A stretch of 64,000 nucleotides of DNA from Methylopila sp. Yamaguchi. Lineage in GTDB: Bacteria; Pseudomonadota; Alphaproteobacteria; Rhizobiales; Methylopilaceae. Made by a program: the position numbers and the translations under genes. Below, piece by piece: positions 56,378-64,000 of the stretch. Location of the stretch: contig NZ_BAUX01000014.1 of assembly GCF_002897035.1 (NCBI RefSeq), forward strand, positions 1-64,000, in the 5' to 3' direction. A model generated the notes under the pieces. It ran no database searches and was not told the origin of the DNA. It was given only the letters and a program-made list of their open reading frames with translations. Position 1 is the stretch's first letter; each line of letters begins with the position of its first letter.

Positions 56378-57385
56378 TCAGCCCTTGCCGGTCGTCAGGA
56401 TGATCTTGCCCATGTGCGAGCTGCCCTCCATCAAGCGGTGGGCCTCGGCGGCCTCCGCCAGCGGGAAGGTCGCATGGATCACCGGCTTCACCGCGCCGCT
56501 CTCGATCAGCGGCCAGACCTCGCGCTGCAACGCCTCGGCGATGGCGGCCTTCTGGGCGACCGGCCGGGCGCGGAGGGTCGAGCCGGTGAGGGTGAGGCGC
56601 TTCAGCATGATGGGCGTCAGGTCGATCTGCACCTTCGGCCTCTGCATGAAGGCGATCTGCACCAGGGTGCCACCGAAGGCGAGCGACTTCAGGTTCCGGG
56701 CGGTGTAGTCGCCGCCGACCATGTCCAGGATCACGTCGACGCCCTTGCCGCCGGTCTCGGCCTTCAGCACCTCAACGAAGTCTTCCGTGCGGTAGTCGAT
56801 CGCTTTCGCCGCGCCGAGCTTTTCGCAGAAGGCGACCTTATCGGCCCCGCCGGCGGTGGCGTAGGGCGTCGCTCCGCGGGCCTTGGCGAGCTGGATCGCC
56901 GTCGTGCCGATCCCGCTCGTGCCGCCATGGACCAGGAAGCGCTGGCCGGATTTGAGCCCGGCCTGCTCGAACACGTTGGTCCAGACCGTGAAGAAGGTCT
57001 CGGGGACGGCGGCGGCCTCCACGAGCGACAGGCCCTTGGGGGCAGCGAGGCAGGTCGCCGCTTGGGCGACGGCGTATTCGGCGTAGCCGCCGCCTGCGAT
57101 CAGGGCGCAGACGGCGTCGCCGACCGCCCAGTTGGTCACGCCAGCGCCGAGCTTGACGATCCGGCCGGCGATCTCGAGCCCCAGTGTCTCGGGCGCGCCG
57201 GGGGGAGGCGGATACATGCCCTTGCGCTGCATCACGTCCGGCCGGTTCACGCCCGCCGCGGCGACTTCGACCAGCACCTCGCCCTCGCCCGGCTCCGGCA
57301 GCGGGCCCCGCGCGAGGCGGAGCACGTCGGGCTCTCCGGCCCCGTCTGCCCGGACGTAGGCCATCTCGGTCGGAAGATCGGTCAT
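56378..57385 (-). CDS. NAD(P)H-quinone oxidoreductase (PIG3/QOR type)
   Basis: A 335-aa zinc-independent medium-chain dehydrogenase. GroES-like N-terminal domain (about 25-130, with EVAAAGVNRPDVMQRKG and LGLEIAGRIVKLG) and Rossmann domain with HGGTSGIGTTAIQLAK and the quinone oxidoreductase-type DMVGGDYTARN. No structural-zinc Cys cluster. Probably reduces quinones or enals with NADPH. Start MTDLPTEMAYVRADG at 57385. Divergent from the M17 aminopeptidase gene; the frame upstream is shadow. Confidence 0.93.
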   Translation of the reverse strand: MTDLPTEMAYVRADGAGEPDVLRLARGPLPEPGEGEVLVEVAAAGVNRPDVMQRKGMYPPPPGAPETLGLEIAGRIVKLGAGVTNWAVGDAVCALIAGGGYAEYAVAQAATCLAAPKGLSLVEAAAVPETFFTVWTNVFEQAGLKSGQRFLVHGGTSGIGTTAIQLAKARGATPYATAGGADKVAFCEKLGAAKAIDYRTEDFVEVLKAETGGKGVDVILDMVGGDYTARNLKSLAFGGTLVQIAFMQRPKVQIDLTPIMLKRLTLTGSTLRARPVAQKAAIAEALQREVWPLIESGAVKPVIHATFPLAEAAEAHRLMEGSSHMGKIILTTGKG

Positions 57386-57541
57386 CGGTTGAGCGCCTCG
57401 CTGGTATGCCTCGCTTGCGGAAAAAGGGTTTGGCGCGTCCGGCCGGCCGGGGCAAGGCTCGCGCGGCCGGTGGCGCCCTCGTCGTCCGAAATGTGCGATG
57501 ACGTCGCCCGCGTTTGAACGATCCGTGTTTGGAGGTCCCCC

Positions 57542-58912
57542 ATGCCGTCGATCTTCGTCCCAGCCGCCGACAGCGCCACGCCGATCTGGTTCGTTCCCGC
57601 AGGCGGCGTCCTCCCGGAGGCGGCGCGCGGATGGGCGAGAGCGACCGGCTTCGAGACCACGGCCGGAGCGACGCTCGCAGTCCCGGCCTCCGACGGCGGG
57701 CTGGCGGGCGTGGCGCTCATCACGGAAAGCGCGAGCGCGCGCGAGAAGAACCCCTTCCTCGCCGGCAAGCTCGCCAGCGTCCTGCCCGCCGGGACCTACC
57801 GCTTCGAGGACGCCGGTCAGAACGCGCGGCTGGGGGCGCTCGGCCTCGCCCTCGGCCTCTACCGCTTCACCCGCTATGGCAAGCCGGCCGCGAAGGACAT
57901 CCGCCTCGTCGCCCCCGATGGCGTCGACGTCGCGGCGCTGGAGCGGACGGTCCGGGCGGTCGAGACCGCCCGCGACCTCATCAACACGCCGGCCAACGAC
58001 CTCGGCCCCGTCGAACTCGAAGCCGCGATCAGGGCGCTTGGCGAGCGCCACGGCGCGACGGTGACCTCGATCGTCGGCGACGATCTGCTGGCCCAAAACT
58101 TTCCGCTCGTTCACGCGGTCGGCCGGGCCGCCGCCGCCCACCGCGCGCCCCGGATCGTCGACCTCGTGTGGGGCCCTGAGGACGCGCCGAAGGTGACCCT
58201 TGTCGGCAAGGGGGTGGTGTTCGACACCGGCGGCCTCAACATCAAGCCCGACGCCTCCATGCTGCTGATGAAGAAGGACATGGGCGGCTCGGCCGTCATG
58301 ATCGCCGCCGCCGACATGGTCATGGGCGCCAAGATCCCCGTTCGGCTCAGGCTGATCGTCGGCGCGGTGGAGAATGCGATCTCCGGCGACGCTTTCCGGC
58401 CCGGCGACGTGATCCCGAGCCGCAAGGGACCGATGGTCGAGATCGGCAACACCGACGCGGAAGGCCGCCTCGTGCTGGCGGACGCGCTGGCGCTGGCCGA
58501 CGAGGAGGCGCCGGAGCTGATCGTCGACGCCGCGACCCTCACCGGAGCCGCCCGCGTCGCGCTGGGGCCCGACCTGCCGCCGCTTTACAGCGACGACGAC
58601 GCCTTCGCCGCCGACCTGCTGCGGCACGCGCAGGCCGAGCACGACCCGCTCTGGCGCATGCCGCTTTGGAACCCCTACGACGACCTGCTGGCCTCCAAGG
58701 TCGCCGACGTGAACCACATCTCCGGCGGCCCCTTCGCGGGCTCGATCACCGCCGCGCTGTTCCTGCGCCGCTTTGTCGGCCAGGCGAAGACCTGGGCCCA
58801 TCTCGACGTGTTCGCCTGGACCCCCTCGGCGAAGCCCGGCCGTCCCGAAGGCGGCGAGGCGCAGGGCGCGCGGGCGCTCGCGGCGCTGATCGCGGAGCGC
58901 TACCGCCGCTGA
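57542..58912 (+). CDS. Leucyl aminopeptidase family protein (M17)
   Basis: A 456-aa cytosolic metallo-aminopeptidase. C-terminal catalytic domain has VGKGVVFDTGGLNIKP (Lys, Asp), MKKDMGGSAVM, and the family signature NTDAEGRL, with the second metal pair in DAATLTGAARVALG. The N-terminal domain is short, as in PepA-like rhizobial versions. Substrates are N-terminal residues of peptides. It stands alone with GGAGG 6 nt before the ATG; the 58944 hairpin follows. Confidence 0.92.
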   Translation: MPSIFVPAADSATPIWFVPAGGVLPEAARGWARATGFETTAGATLAVPASDGGLAGVALITESASAREKNPFLAGKLASVLPAGTYRFEDAGQNARLGALGLALGLYRFTRYGKPAAKDIRLVAPDGVDVAALERTVRAVETARDLINTPANDLGPVELEAAIRALGERHGATVTSIVGDDLLAQNFPLVHAVGRAAAAHRAPRIVDLVWGPEDAPKVTLVGKGVVFDTGGLNIKPDASMLLMKKDMGGSAVMIAAADMVMGAKIPVRLRLIVGAVENAISGDAFRPGDVIPSRKGPMVEIGNTDAEGRLVLADALALADEEAPELIVDAATLTGAARVALGPDLPPLYSDDDAFAADLLRHAQAEHDPLWRMPLWNPYDDLLASKVADVNHISGGPFAGSITAALFLRRFVGQAKTWAHLDVFAWTPSAKPGRPEGGEAQGARALAALIAERYRR

Positions 58913-58943
58913 GTTCACGAAGGCGTTGGAGCGGCGTTTCGGA

Positions 58944-58962
58944 GCGGACGGGCGCCGTCCGC
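58944..58962 (+). terminator. Hairpin after M17 aminopeptidase gene
   Basis: GCGGACGG and CCGTCCGC pair perfectly (8 bp) around a 3-nt loop, 32 nt after the stop. No U-tract, so the effect on transcription is uncertain; it lies 40 nt before the next gene. Confidence 0.4.
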
Positions 58963-59002
58963 ATCGGCCATAACCCTCGCGCAATACAGGGCGCGGGGGA
59001 CG

Positions 59003-59593
59003 ATGCTCCAGAGGGTCTACGACTGGTCGCTGAGGATGGCCCGGCACCGGCACGCCGAGCGCGCGCTGGCGGGGCTGTGTTTCGTCGAAAGCTCGTTCGT
59101 TCCGGCCCTGCCGGAGGTGATGCTGCTGCCGATGATCCTGGCCGAGCGGGCCAAGGCGTTCCGCTACGCCCTCATCTGCACCGTCTCCTCCGTGCTCGGC
59201 GGAGTCCTCGGCTACGCCATCGGCTTCTTCCTGTTCGAGGCGATCGGCGAGCCGCTGCTGCGCTTCTACGGCATGTCCGGCGACTTCGAGGAGGTCGCGG
59301 GCACGTACAACGAGTACGGCTGGCTGATGGTGCTGATCGGCGGCGGCATCACGCCGATTCCCTACAAGGTCATCACCATCGCGAGCGGGCTGACCCAGCT
59401 CGACTTCGTCACCTTCGTGGCGGCCAGCGTCGTCGCCCGCGGCGTGCGCTTCGCGCTTCCCTGCGCGCTGCTCTACCGGTTCGGCCCGCAGGCGAAACGG
59501 CTGATGGACACCCGGCTGACCCAGGTGTTCTGGATCTCCCTCGTCCTCGTCGTGCTCGGATTCGTCGCGGCCCCCTACCTCTTCAATGGCTGA
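59003..59593 (+). CDS. YqaA family (SNARE-associated/DedA-like) membrane protein
   Basis: A 196-aa membrane protein with about four spans (GLCFVESSFVPALPEVMLLPM, ALICTVSSVLGGVLGYAIGFFL, the re-entrant GGGITPIPYKVITIASGL, and WISLVLVVLGFVAAPYLF). The E-x-PxP-E pattern and the second FxxxRP-like region place it in the YqaA branch of the DedA superfamily, linked in other bacteria to membrane potential and lipid flipping; function here unproven. The NlpC/P60 gene follows 56 nt later. Confidence 0.85.
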   Translation: MLQRVYDWSLRMARHRHAERALAGLCFVESSFVPALPEVMLLPMILAERAKAFRYALICTVSSVLGGVLGYAIGFFLFEAIGEPLLRFYGMSGDFEEVAGTYNEYGWLMVLIGGGITPIPYKVITIASGLTQLDFVTFVAASVVARGVRFALPCALLYRFGPQAKRLMDTRLTQVFWISLVLVVLGFVAAPYLFNG

Positions 59594-59649
59594 CGGCTCC
59601 GCCGAAACGGCGACGTTTCGTTCGCGCTTTTTTAGATAGAGTGGCGGCG

Positions 59650-60492
59650 ATGAAGACGCCCCTCGACCGCCGCCTGACCCCCGCCCGTCCCGACGTCGCC
59701 GCCGCCCATCTCAAGGGCCGCGTGGAGGCGCTCCGCTTCGTGGAGGGCGACCGCCGGCGCGTCGCCGTCGGCCATGCCGGCCTCCGCCGCGCGCCCAACC
59801 CGCTCGCGAGCCTCGAGACCGAGGCGCTGTTCGGCGAGGAGGTGGTGGTCTACGACGAGCTCGAGGGCTGGGCCTGGGTGCAGCTCGCGCTCGACGGGTA
59901 TGTCGGCTACATGCCCGCCGCCGCGCTGTCGGCGGATCTCGGTCCTGGCGCCACCCACCGCGTGGCCGCCCTTCGGACGCTGTTGTTCCCCGAACCCTCG
60001 ATCAAGACGCCGCCCGCCGATGCGCTCTCCATGGGCGCCAAGGTGAGCGTCGCCGACCTCGACGGCCGCTTCGCGGTGCTCGACACCGGCGCCTACGCCA
60101 TCGCAGCCCATCTTGCGCCGGTCGACGTCTTCGAGAGCGATCCCGCCGCCGTTGCGGAGCGCTTCGTCGGCGCCCCCTACCTCTGGGGCGGCCGCACCAG
60201 CCTCGGGCTCGACTGCTCGGGCCTCGTGCAAATCTCGCTCGCCGCCTGCGGGATCGCGGCGCCGCGCGACGCCGACATGCAGGAGGGCGCGTTAGGCGAG
60301 GCGGTGGCGTTGAGCGACGTCCGCCGCAATGACCTCCTGTTCTGGAAAGGCCACGTCGCGTTGGTCCGGGACAAGGACACGATCGTGCACGCCAACGGCC
60401 ACGCGATGGCGGTGACTCTGGAGCCGCTGCAGGCCGCCATCGCGCGCATTGCGGCGGGAGGCGATCCTGTCACCAGCATTAAGCGGATTTGA
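59650..60492 (+). CDS. NlpC/P60 family peptidoglycan hydrolase
   Basis: A 280-aa C40 cysteine peptidase without a signal peptide. Two SH3-like domains (about 40-90, YDELEGWAWVQLALDGYVGYMP; and about 100-155) precede the NlpC/P60 domain (about 165-275) with the catalytic Cys in LGLDCSGLVQ and His in WKGHVALV, plus HANGH. Resembles the gamma-glutamyl-diamino-acid endopeptidases YkfC and rhizobial homologs that recycle muropeptides in the cytoplasm. The frame stays open far upstream; the ATG at 59650 fits the family start. Confidence 0.9.
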   Translation: MKTPLDRRLTPARPDVAAAHLKGRVEALRFVEGDRRRVAVGHAGLRRAPNPLASLETEALFGEEVVVYDELEGWAWVQLALDGYVGYMPAAALSADLGPGATHRVAALRTLLFPEPSIKTPPADALSMGAKVSVADLDGRFAVLDTGAYAIAAHLAPVDVFESDPAAVAERFVGAPYLWGGRTSLGLDCSGLVQISLAACGIAAPRDADMQEGALGEAVALSDVRRNDLLFWKGHVALVRDKDTIVHANGHAMAVTLEPLQAAIARIAAGGDPVTSIKRI

Positions 60493-60582
60493 TCGCTTTG
60501 ACCGAACGTTCTGACGCAACCAATGCGTTGGATTGATTGAAAGCGGAGTGAGATCGTCCTGCGTCCGCGCAGGGAGATCGCT

Positions 60583-61593
60583 TTGGCCCACGTCAGTGTC
60601 GCTGTTCCACATGGGCGTTCGCCGGTTGCGACTCTCGCGCCGGGCTTGGCGCTCGCGGGGCTGGTCGCCGCCGCCGCCTATGGCGTGAGGCTCGCGCCGG
60701 GGCTCGGGTCGTTCAGCCCGATGATCCTCGCCCTCGGCCTCGGGGTCGTGGTCCGCGCCGCACTGGGGCCTTTGCCCGACCTCCGCCCTGGGGTCGTCTT
60801 TGCGATGCGTCGCGTGTTGCGCTTCGCGATCGTGCTGCTCGGCCTGCAGCTCACCGTCGGCCAGGTGGCCGAGGTCGGCGCCGGCGGCGTCGCGATCATC
60901 GCCGCCTCGCTCGGGGCGACCTTTCTCGCCACCATCGCGCTCGGCCGGATGCTCGGCGTCGACGCCCGGCTCACGCAACTGATCGCCGCGGGAACCTCGA
61001 TCTGCGGAGCGTCGGCCATTCTGGCCGCAAACACGGCCGTGCGCGGACGTGACGAGGACGTCGCCTACGCTGTCGCCTGCGTGACGGTGTTCGGCTCGAT
61101 CGCCATGTTCGCCTATCCCCATCTTGCGAGCCCCCTCGGCCTCGACGCCCATGCCTACGGACTGTGGTCCGGCACCTCGATCCATGAGATCGCGCAGGTC
61201 GTTGCCGCCGCCTTCCAGCAGGGCTCGGAAGCCGGCGAGTTCGGCGTGGTGGCGAAGCTCGCCCGCGTGATGATGCTGGCGCCCGTCGTGGCGGCGCTGG
61301 GGGTCTACATGGCGCGCAGCGGCGACCCCGGGGCGCGCGCGCCGTTCCCGTGGTTCGTGCTCGGCTTCGTCGCGCTGGTCGCGCTCAACAGCCTCGTCGC
61401 TCTTCCCGCCGTCCCCAAGACCTTCGCCATCGAAGCGACGCCGGCGCTGCTTGCGGTCGCGCTCGCCGCCATGGGGCTCGAGACCGACCTGGTCAAACTG
61501 CGCGAGCAGGGACTGCGGCCCTTGCTTTTGGGGCTCGCCTCGTTCCTCTTCATCGCGAGCTTCAGCCTGGCGTTGGTCAAGCTGACGACCTGA
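60583..61593 (+). CDS. YeiH family putative sulfate/anion exporter
   Basis: A 336-aa membrane protein with about ten spans (UPF0324/YeiH). Signatures are [36 protein letters not shown] (motif in the middle) and [18 protein letters not shown], followed by [25 protein letters not shown]. The start is TTG at 60583 with AGGGAG nearby. The palindromic CCAATGCGTTGG lies about 60 nt upstream and could be the site of the LysR regulator encoded 15 nt downstream. Confidence 0.88.
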   Translation: MAHVSVAVPHGRSPVATLAPGLALAGLVAAAAYGVRLAPGLGSFSPMILALGLGVVVRAALGPLPDLRPGVVFAMRRVLRFAIVLLGLQLTVGQVAEVGAGGVAIIAASLGATFLATIALGRMLGVDARLTQLIAAGTSICGASAILAANTAVRGRDEDVAYAVACVTVFGSIAMFAYPHLASPLGLDAHAYGLWSGTSIHEIAQVVAAAFQQGSEAGEFGVVAKLARVMMLAPVVAALGVYMARSGDPGARAPFPWFVLGFVALVALNSLVALPAVPKTFAIEATPALLAVALAAMGLETDLVKLREQGLRPLLLGLASFLFIASFSLALVKLTT

Positions 61594-61608
61594 ACCCCCC
61601 GGACGCGC

Positions 61609-62505
61609 ATGACGCTGGAGCAGCTTCGGATCTTCGTCGCCGTCGCCGAACGCGAGCACGTCACGAAGGCCGCGGAGGCGCTCCACCTCACCCAGTCGGC
61701 GGCGAGCGCGGCGGTGTCGGCGCTCGAGACGCGGTACGGCGCCAAGCTGTTCGACCGGGTCGGCCGGCGCATCGCCCTCACCGAAGCCGGCCGCCTGTTC
61801 CTGGCGGAGGCGAGGGCGGTGCTCGCCCGGGCGGCGGCCGCCGAAACAGTGCTGGCCGATCTTGCGGGCCTCAAGCGCGGTCGGCTCGCGCTGGGGGCGA
61901 GCCAGACGGTGGCGAGTTACTGGCTGCCGCCCCTGATGCAACGCTTCCGGACCGCCTATCCCGGCGTCGCGCTGACGCTCGCCATCGGCAACACCGAGAC
62001 GATCGCCGCCCTGGTGCGCGACGGCGCCGCCGACGTCGGCGTGGTCGAGGGAGCGGTTGACGACCGCACCCTGTCGATCGCGCCGGTGGCGAAGGACGAC
62101 CTCGCCCTGGTGGTCGGCCGCGCGCATCCCTGGAGCGACGGAAGGCGCGTCGGCCGCGCCGATCTCGCCGCCGCGCGCTGGGTGCTGCGCGAACCGGGCT
62201 CCGGCACGCGCGCGATCCTCGAGCAGGCGCTCGCTTCCGCCGGACTTTCGCTTGGCGACCGGGAGATCGCGCTTGAGCTCCCCTCCAACGAGGCCTGCCG
62301 CGCCGCGGTCGAGGCCGGCGCAGGCGCGACCGTGCTGTCGACGTTGGTGGCCGCCCCGTCGCTGGCGTCCGGCGCGCTCGTCGCCGTGCCTTATCCGCTG
62401 CCCAGCCGCTCGTTCTTCGCGCTTCGCCGCGTCGAGCGTTATGAGACGCAGGCGGAGCGCGCCTTCCTGGCGTTGCTCGCCGGTCCCGGGGGCGCCGCGT
62501 CGTGA
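61609..62505 (+). CDS. LysR family transcriptional regulator (YeiE/CysB-like)
   Basis: A 298-aa LysR regulator: N-terminal winged helix (1-62, LEQLRIFVAVAEREHVTKAA and LHLTQSAASAAVSALE) and a two-lobed effector domain (about 88-290). The pairing with YeiH immediately upstream matches the enterobacterial yeiE/yeiH pair, where YeiE controls sulfite-related genes; the same regulator-transporter relation is inferred. Probable autoregulation and control of the YeiH gene. Start MTLEQLRIF. Confidence 0.88.
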   Translation: MTLEQLRIFVAVAEREHVTKAAEALHLTQSAASAAVSALETRYGAKLFDRVGRRIALTEAGRLFLAEARAVLARAAAAETVLADLAGLKRGRLALGASQTVASYWLPPLMQRFRTAYPGVALTLAIGNTETIAALVRDGAADVGVVEGAVDDRTLSIAPVAKDDLALVVGRAHPWSDGRRVGRADLAAARWVLREPGSGTRAILEQALASAGLSLGDREIALELPSNEACRAAVEAGAGATVLSTLVAAPSLASGALVAVPYPLPSRSFFALRRVERYETQAERAFLALLAGPGGAAS

Positions 62506-62560
62506 ACAGCCTGCTGGCCTCGTGGATCTGGGCTGTGTTCGCGGCGGGGGGAAACTGATC

Positions 62561-63073
62561 GTGCCCCCGAACCGGGCAAGCAGATGGGCGCGCTCCGCGG
62601 TCTCCGCGCCGATCGCCGTCGCCGTGCTGACCTACCGCGCGCTCGACCGGCTGCTCGGCCCGCTGGTGCGGCCGGTCCTCCGCGGGCTTGGGCGGCTCGC
62701 GCTTCTCCAGCGCCTGGGGCGGGCGATCGCGGAAGCGCCGCCCTACGTCGTGCTGGCGCTACTCGCCGTGCCGTTCCTGCTGATCGAACCGCTGAAGGCG
62801 CTGTCGCTCTACTGGATGGCGGTCGGCCACCCCTGGGAGGGCGGCGCGGCCCTGGCGGCCTGTCACCTGCTCAGCATCCTCACCTCCGAGCGGGTCCTGC
62901 ATCTCGGCAAGCCGAAGCTGATGACGATCCCATGGTTCGCAACCGGCTACATCTTCGTCGCCGACGTCCGCGACCGCGCGCTCGCCTGGCTGCATGGGAG
63001 CCGGGCGTGGCGCCTCGGCGTCGCGGCGGCGGACCGCGCCAGGGCGGTCGCGCGGCGCTGGTTCCGCGCGTAA
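62561..63073 (+). CDS. Membrane protein of unknown function
   Basis: A 170-aa protein starting with GTG (MPPNRASRWARSAV) behind a GGGGGGAAA ribosome site. Two to three spans are visible: APIAVAVLTYRALDRLLGPLV, YVVLALLAVPFLLIEPLKAL and a weaker ALAACHLLSILTSE; the C-terminus is Arg/Ala-rich and basic (AADRARAVARRWFRA). Similar small proteins occur in Rhizobiales genomes without a defined domain that I know. It lies 55 nt after the LysR gene and ends 4 nt from a convergent methyltransferase gene. Confidence 0.65.
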   Translation: MPPNRASRWARSAVSAPIAVAVLTYRALDRLLGPLVRPVLRGLGRLALLQRLGRAIAEAPPYVVLALLAVPFLLIEPLKALSLYWMAVGHPWEGGAALAACHLLSILTSERVLHLGKPKLMTIPWFATGYIFVADVRDRALAWLHGSRAWRLGVAAADRARAVARRWFRA

Positions 63074-63077
63074 GCCC

Positions 63078-63731
63078 TCAGCGCACCGCGATCAGCGACT
63101 TCGTCAGACCCGCGACCCGTTCCTTCACGATGGTCGAGTCCGGGAACAGCGCGGCCATGGACGGCGCGTTCAGCAGGATCGCGTCCTGCAGGATGGCGTT
63201 GGCTTCGTCGGCGTTCGCGGCCTTCGGGTAGAAGCCGCAGGCCTTGGCCTGCACGATCAGGGCGCGCCACGGCCGCGGCAGCCAGTGGATGAACGGCGTG
63301 CGGAAATGCGGCTCCAGCGGGAACCAGTAGTTCGGCGTCTGGATAAAATGCCGCGGCGCCACGCGTCGCGTCTCAGCCGCCATGCGCTTCTGGTTCGACC
63401 ACTGCCCGACGTGCTCGATCACCGAATTCGAGTAGGCGAGATCGAAGCTGTTGTCCGCGTGCTCCTTCAGGTTGCAGGCGTCGCCCGCGAGGCTGGTGAA
63501 ATGCGGGTCCGTCACGCTTTCCGCTTCCAGGTTCACCAGTGTTACATGGAGAGGTCTTCCTCCCCAAATATCCGACAAAGCGTTCCAATGATCAAATCGA
63601 CCGCCGACGTCGATAATATTGCAGCGACCTTTTTGCTTTATTATCTCGTCGATTATCACTACAAGTTGCCCGAACCGCTTCATACGAAAACGGTTGCGGT
63701 ATACGCTTTGGTCGTCGGTCCCTAGAAACAT
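63078..63731 (-). CDS. Class I SAM-dependent methyltransferase
   Basis: A 217-aa methyltransferase-fold protein: IIDVGGRFDHW (motif I, glycine-rich loop) near residues 38-48, DLAYSNSVIEHVGQW (motif II/post II) and RHFIQTPNYWFPLEPHFR (motif III region). Sugar- or polysaccharide-modifying members look like this. Start MFLGTDDQSVYRNRF at 63731. The 5' third of the gene is clearly lower in GC than the rest of the window. Divergent from a WecG/TagA gene, suggesting a surface polysaccharide locus starts here. Confidence 0.8.
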   Translation of the reverse strand: MFLGTDDQSVYRNRFRMKRFGQLVVIIDEIIKQKGRCNIIDVGGRFDHWNALSDIWGGRPLHVTLVNLEAESVTDPHFTSLAGDACNLKEHADNSFDLAYSNSVIEHVGQWSNQKRMAAETRRVAPRHFIQTPNYWFPLEPHFRTPFIHWLPRPWRALIVQAKACGFYPKAANADEANAILQDAILLNAPSMAALFPDSTIVKERVAGLTKSLIAVR

Positions 63732-63828
63732 GTCGATTCGACGCCTTTTGGAGTGACGGTCGGCTGCAAGCCAGCGACGATGACACTGTACAGACACCCG
63801 CCCGCCGTTTCCGCACCGCACGCTCCGT

Positions 63829-64000
63829 ATGGCAAAAAAAATCGATATCTTGGGGCTGAAAGTGCTGGCCGCGACGCGCGCCGAAGCGGTCGCGGCTATG
63901 GATCGCGCGGTCGCCGCTCCCGAGCCGGCGTTGATCTGCTTTCTCAACGCCCACATCTCGAACATCGCGTCGCGGAATCCGGGCCTGACGGCCGCGCTCG
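63829..64000 (+). CDS. WecG/TagA/CpsF family glycosyltransferase (3' truncated by window)
   Basis: The first 57 residues of a gene running off the window end. MAKKIDILGLKV, a run of basic/Ala residues and ALICFLNAHISNIASRNPGL match the N-terminus of WecG/TagA/CpsF glycosyltransferases, in which the FLNAHxxNIA stretch is a conserved early motif. Such enzymes transfer N-acetylmannosaminuronic acid or ManNAc, or glucose in exopolysaccharide synthesis. Start ATG at 63829. The short visible part makes the call good but not certain. Confidence 0.72.
   Translation, partial: MAKKIDILGLKVLAATRAEAVAAMDRAVAAPEPALICFLNAHISNIASRNPGLTAAL

Noticed and set aside
56378-59053. An 891-codon frame extending the quinone oxidoreductase upstream
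   Set aside because: The extension lies opposite the M17 aminopeptidase gene and has no relation to the family; the true start is the ATG at 57385.
58666-59649. In-frame upstream extension of the NlpC/P60 gene to 608 codons
   Set aside because: It covers the real aminopeptidase and YqaA genes in another frame; the ATG at 59650 gives the normal length.

Overview
This is a GC-rich chromosomal window (well above 60% G+C by eye) from an alphaproteobacterium, most likely of the Hyphomicrobiales (Rhizobiales). The pointers are an Irr-type Fur regulator divergent from fabA-fabB-fabI, an MmcB-family repair protein, a DUF1674 (SDHAF4-like) protein, an extensin-like protein, cyclopropane fatty acid synthase, a NAGGN osmoprotectant operon and a chorismate mutase-HisC-TyrC cluster. 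I cannot name the genus. No rRNA, tRNA, CRISPR array, prophage or insertion sequence was found, and most of the window is core chromosome.

Layout. 0-6.5 kb: the translation/RNA operon infB (5' end missing), rbfA, truB, rpsO, pnp, closed by a strong intrinsic terminator. 6.7-11.1 kb: a large soluble hybrid histidine kinase, facing an ECF sigma / membrane anti-sigma / small protein operon. 11.1-17.8 kb: YitT membrane protein, a nicotinate phosphoribosyltransferase-like enzyme, the unsaturated fatty acid operon fabA-fabB-fabI, irr, and small secreted proteins. 17.9-28.7 kb: assorted metabolic and envelope genes (hydroxyacid dehydrogenase, MoeB/ThiF, TraB/GumN, amidohydrolase, Nudix, DUF47-PiT phosphate uptake, Cfa, extensin-like, SDHAF4-like, HtpX). 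28.7-36.9 kb: RsmB, heparinase II/III-like protein, MmcB, an orphan PDH-E1/transketolase-like enzyme, an L,D-transpeptidase and a nuclease. 36.9-44.5 kb: acs, then the rpmI-rplT-pheS-pheT operon and a VirJ-like hydrolase. 44.6-50.7 kb: secreted protein, TauE/SafE transporter, enoyl-CoA hydratase, MutM, and chorismate mutase-hisC-tyrC. 50.9-57.4 kb: a SnoaL-like protein, the NAGGN operon (asnO, ngg, M42 peptidase) and a quinone oxidoreductase. 57.5-63.1 kb: M17 aminopeptidase, YqaA-like protein, NlpC/P60 hydrolase, YeiH exporter with its LysR regulator, and a membrane protein. 63.1-64 kb: a methyltransferase divergent from the 5' end of a WecG/TagA/CpsF glycosyltransferase gene, with a visible drop in GC, probably the edge of a surface polysaccharide locus.

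Two recurring themes stand out. Roughly 35-110 bp palindromic intergenic repeats (at least seven copies) lie between genes, including inside apparent operons (fabB/fabI, rplT/pheS, pheS/pheT). Several small genes also have unusual expression signals: a terminator hairpin inside a signal-peptide coding region, and an extensin-like gene whose natural N-terminus lacks any conventional start codon. I see no clear case of a wholly new multi-gene system. The best candidates for new biology are the three-gene ECF operon, the hairpin-attenuated secreted protein after irr, and the palindrome-controlled small gene at 32.1 kb.
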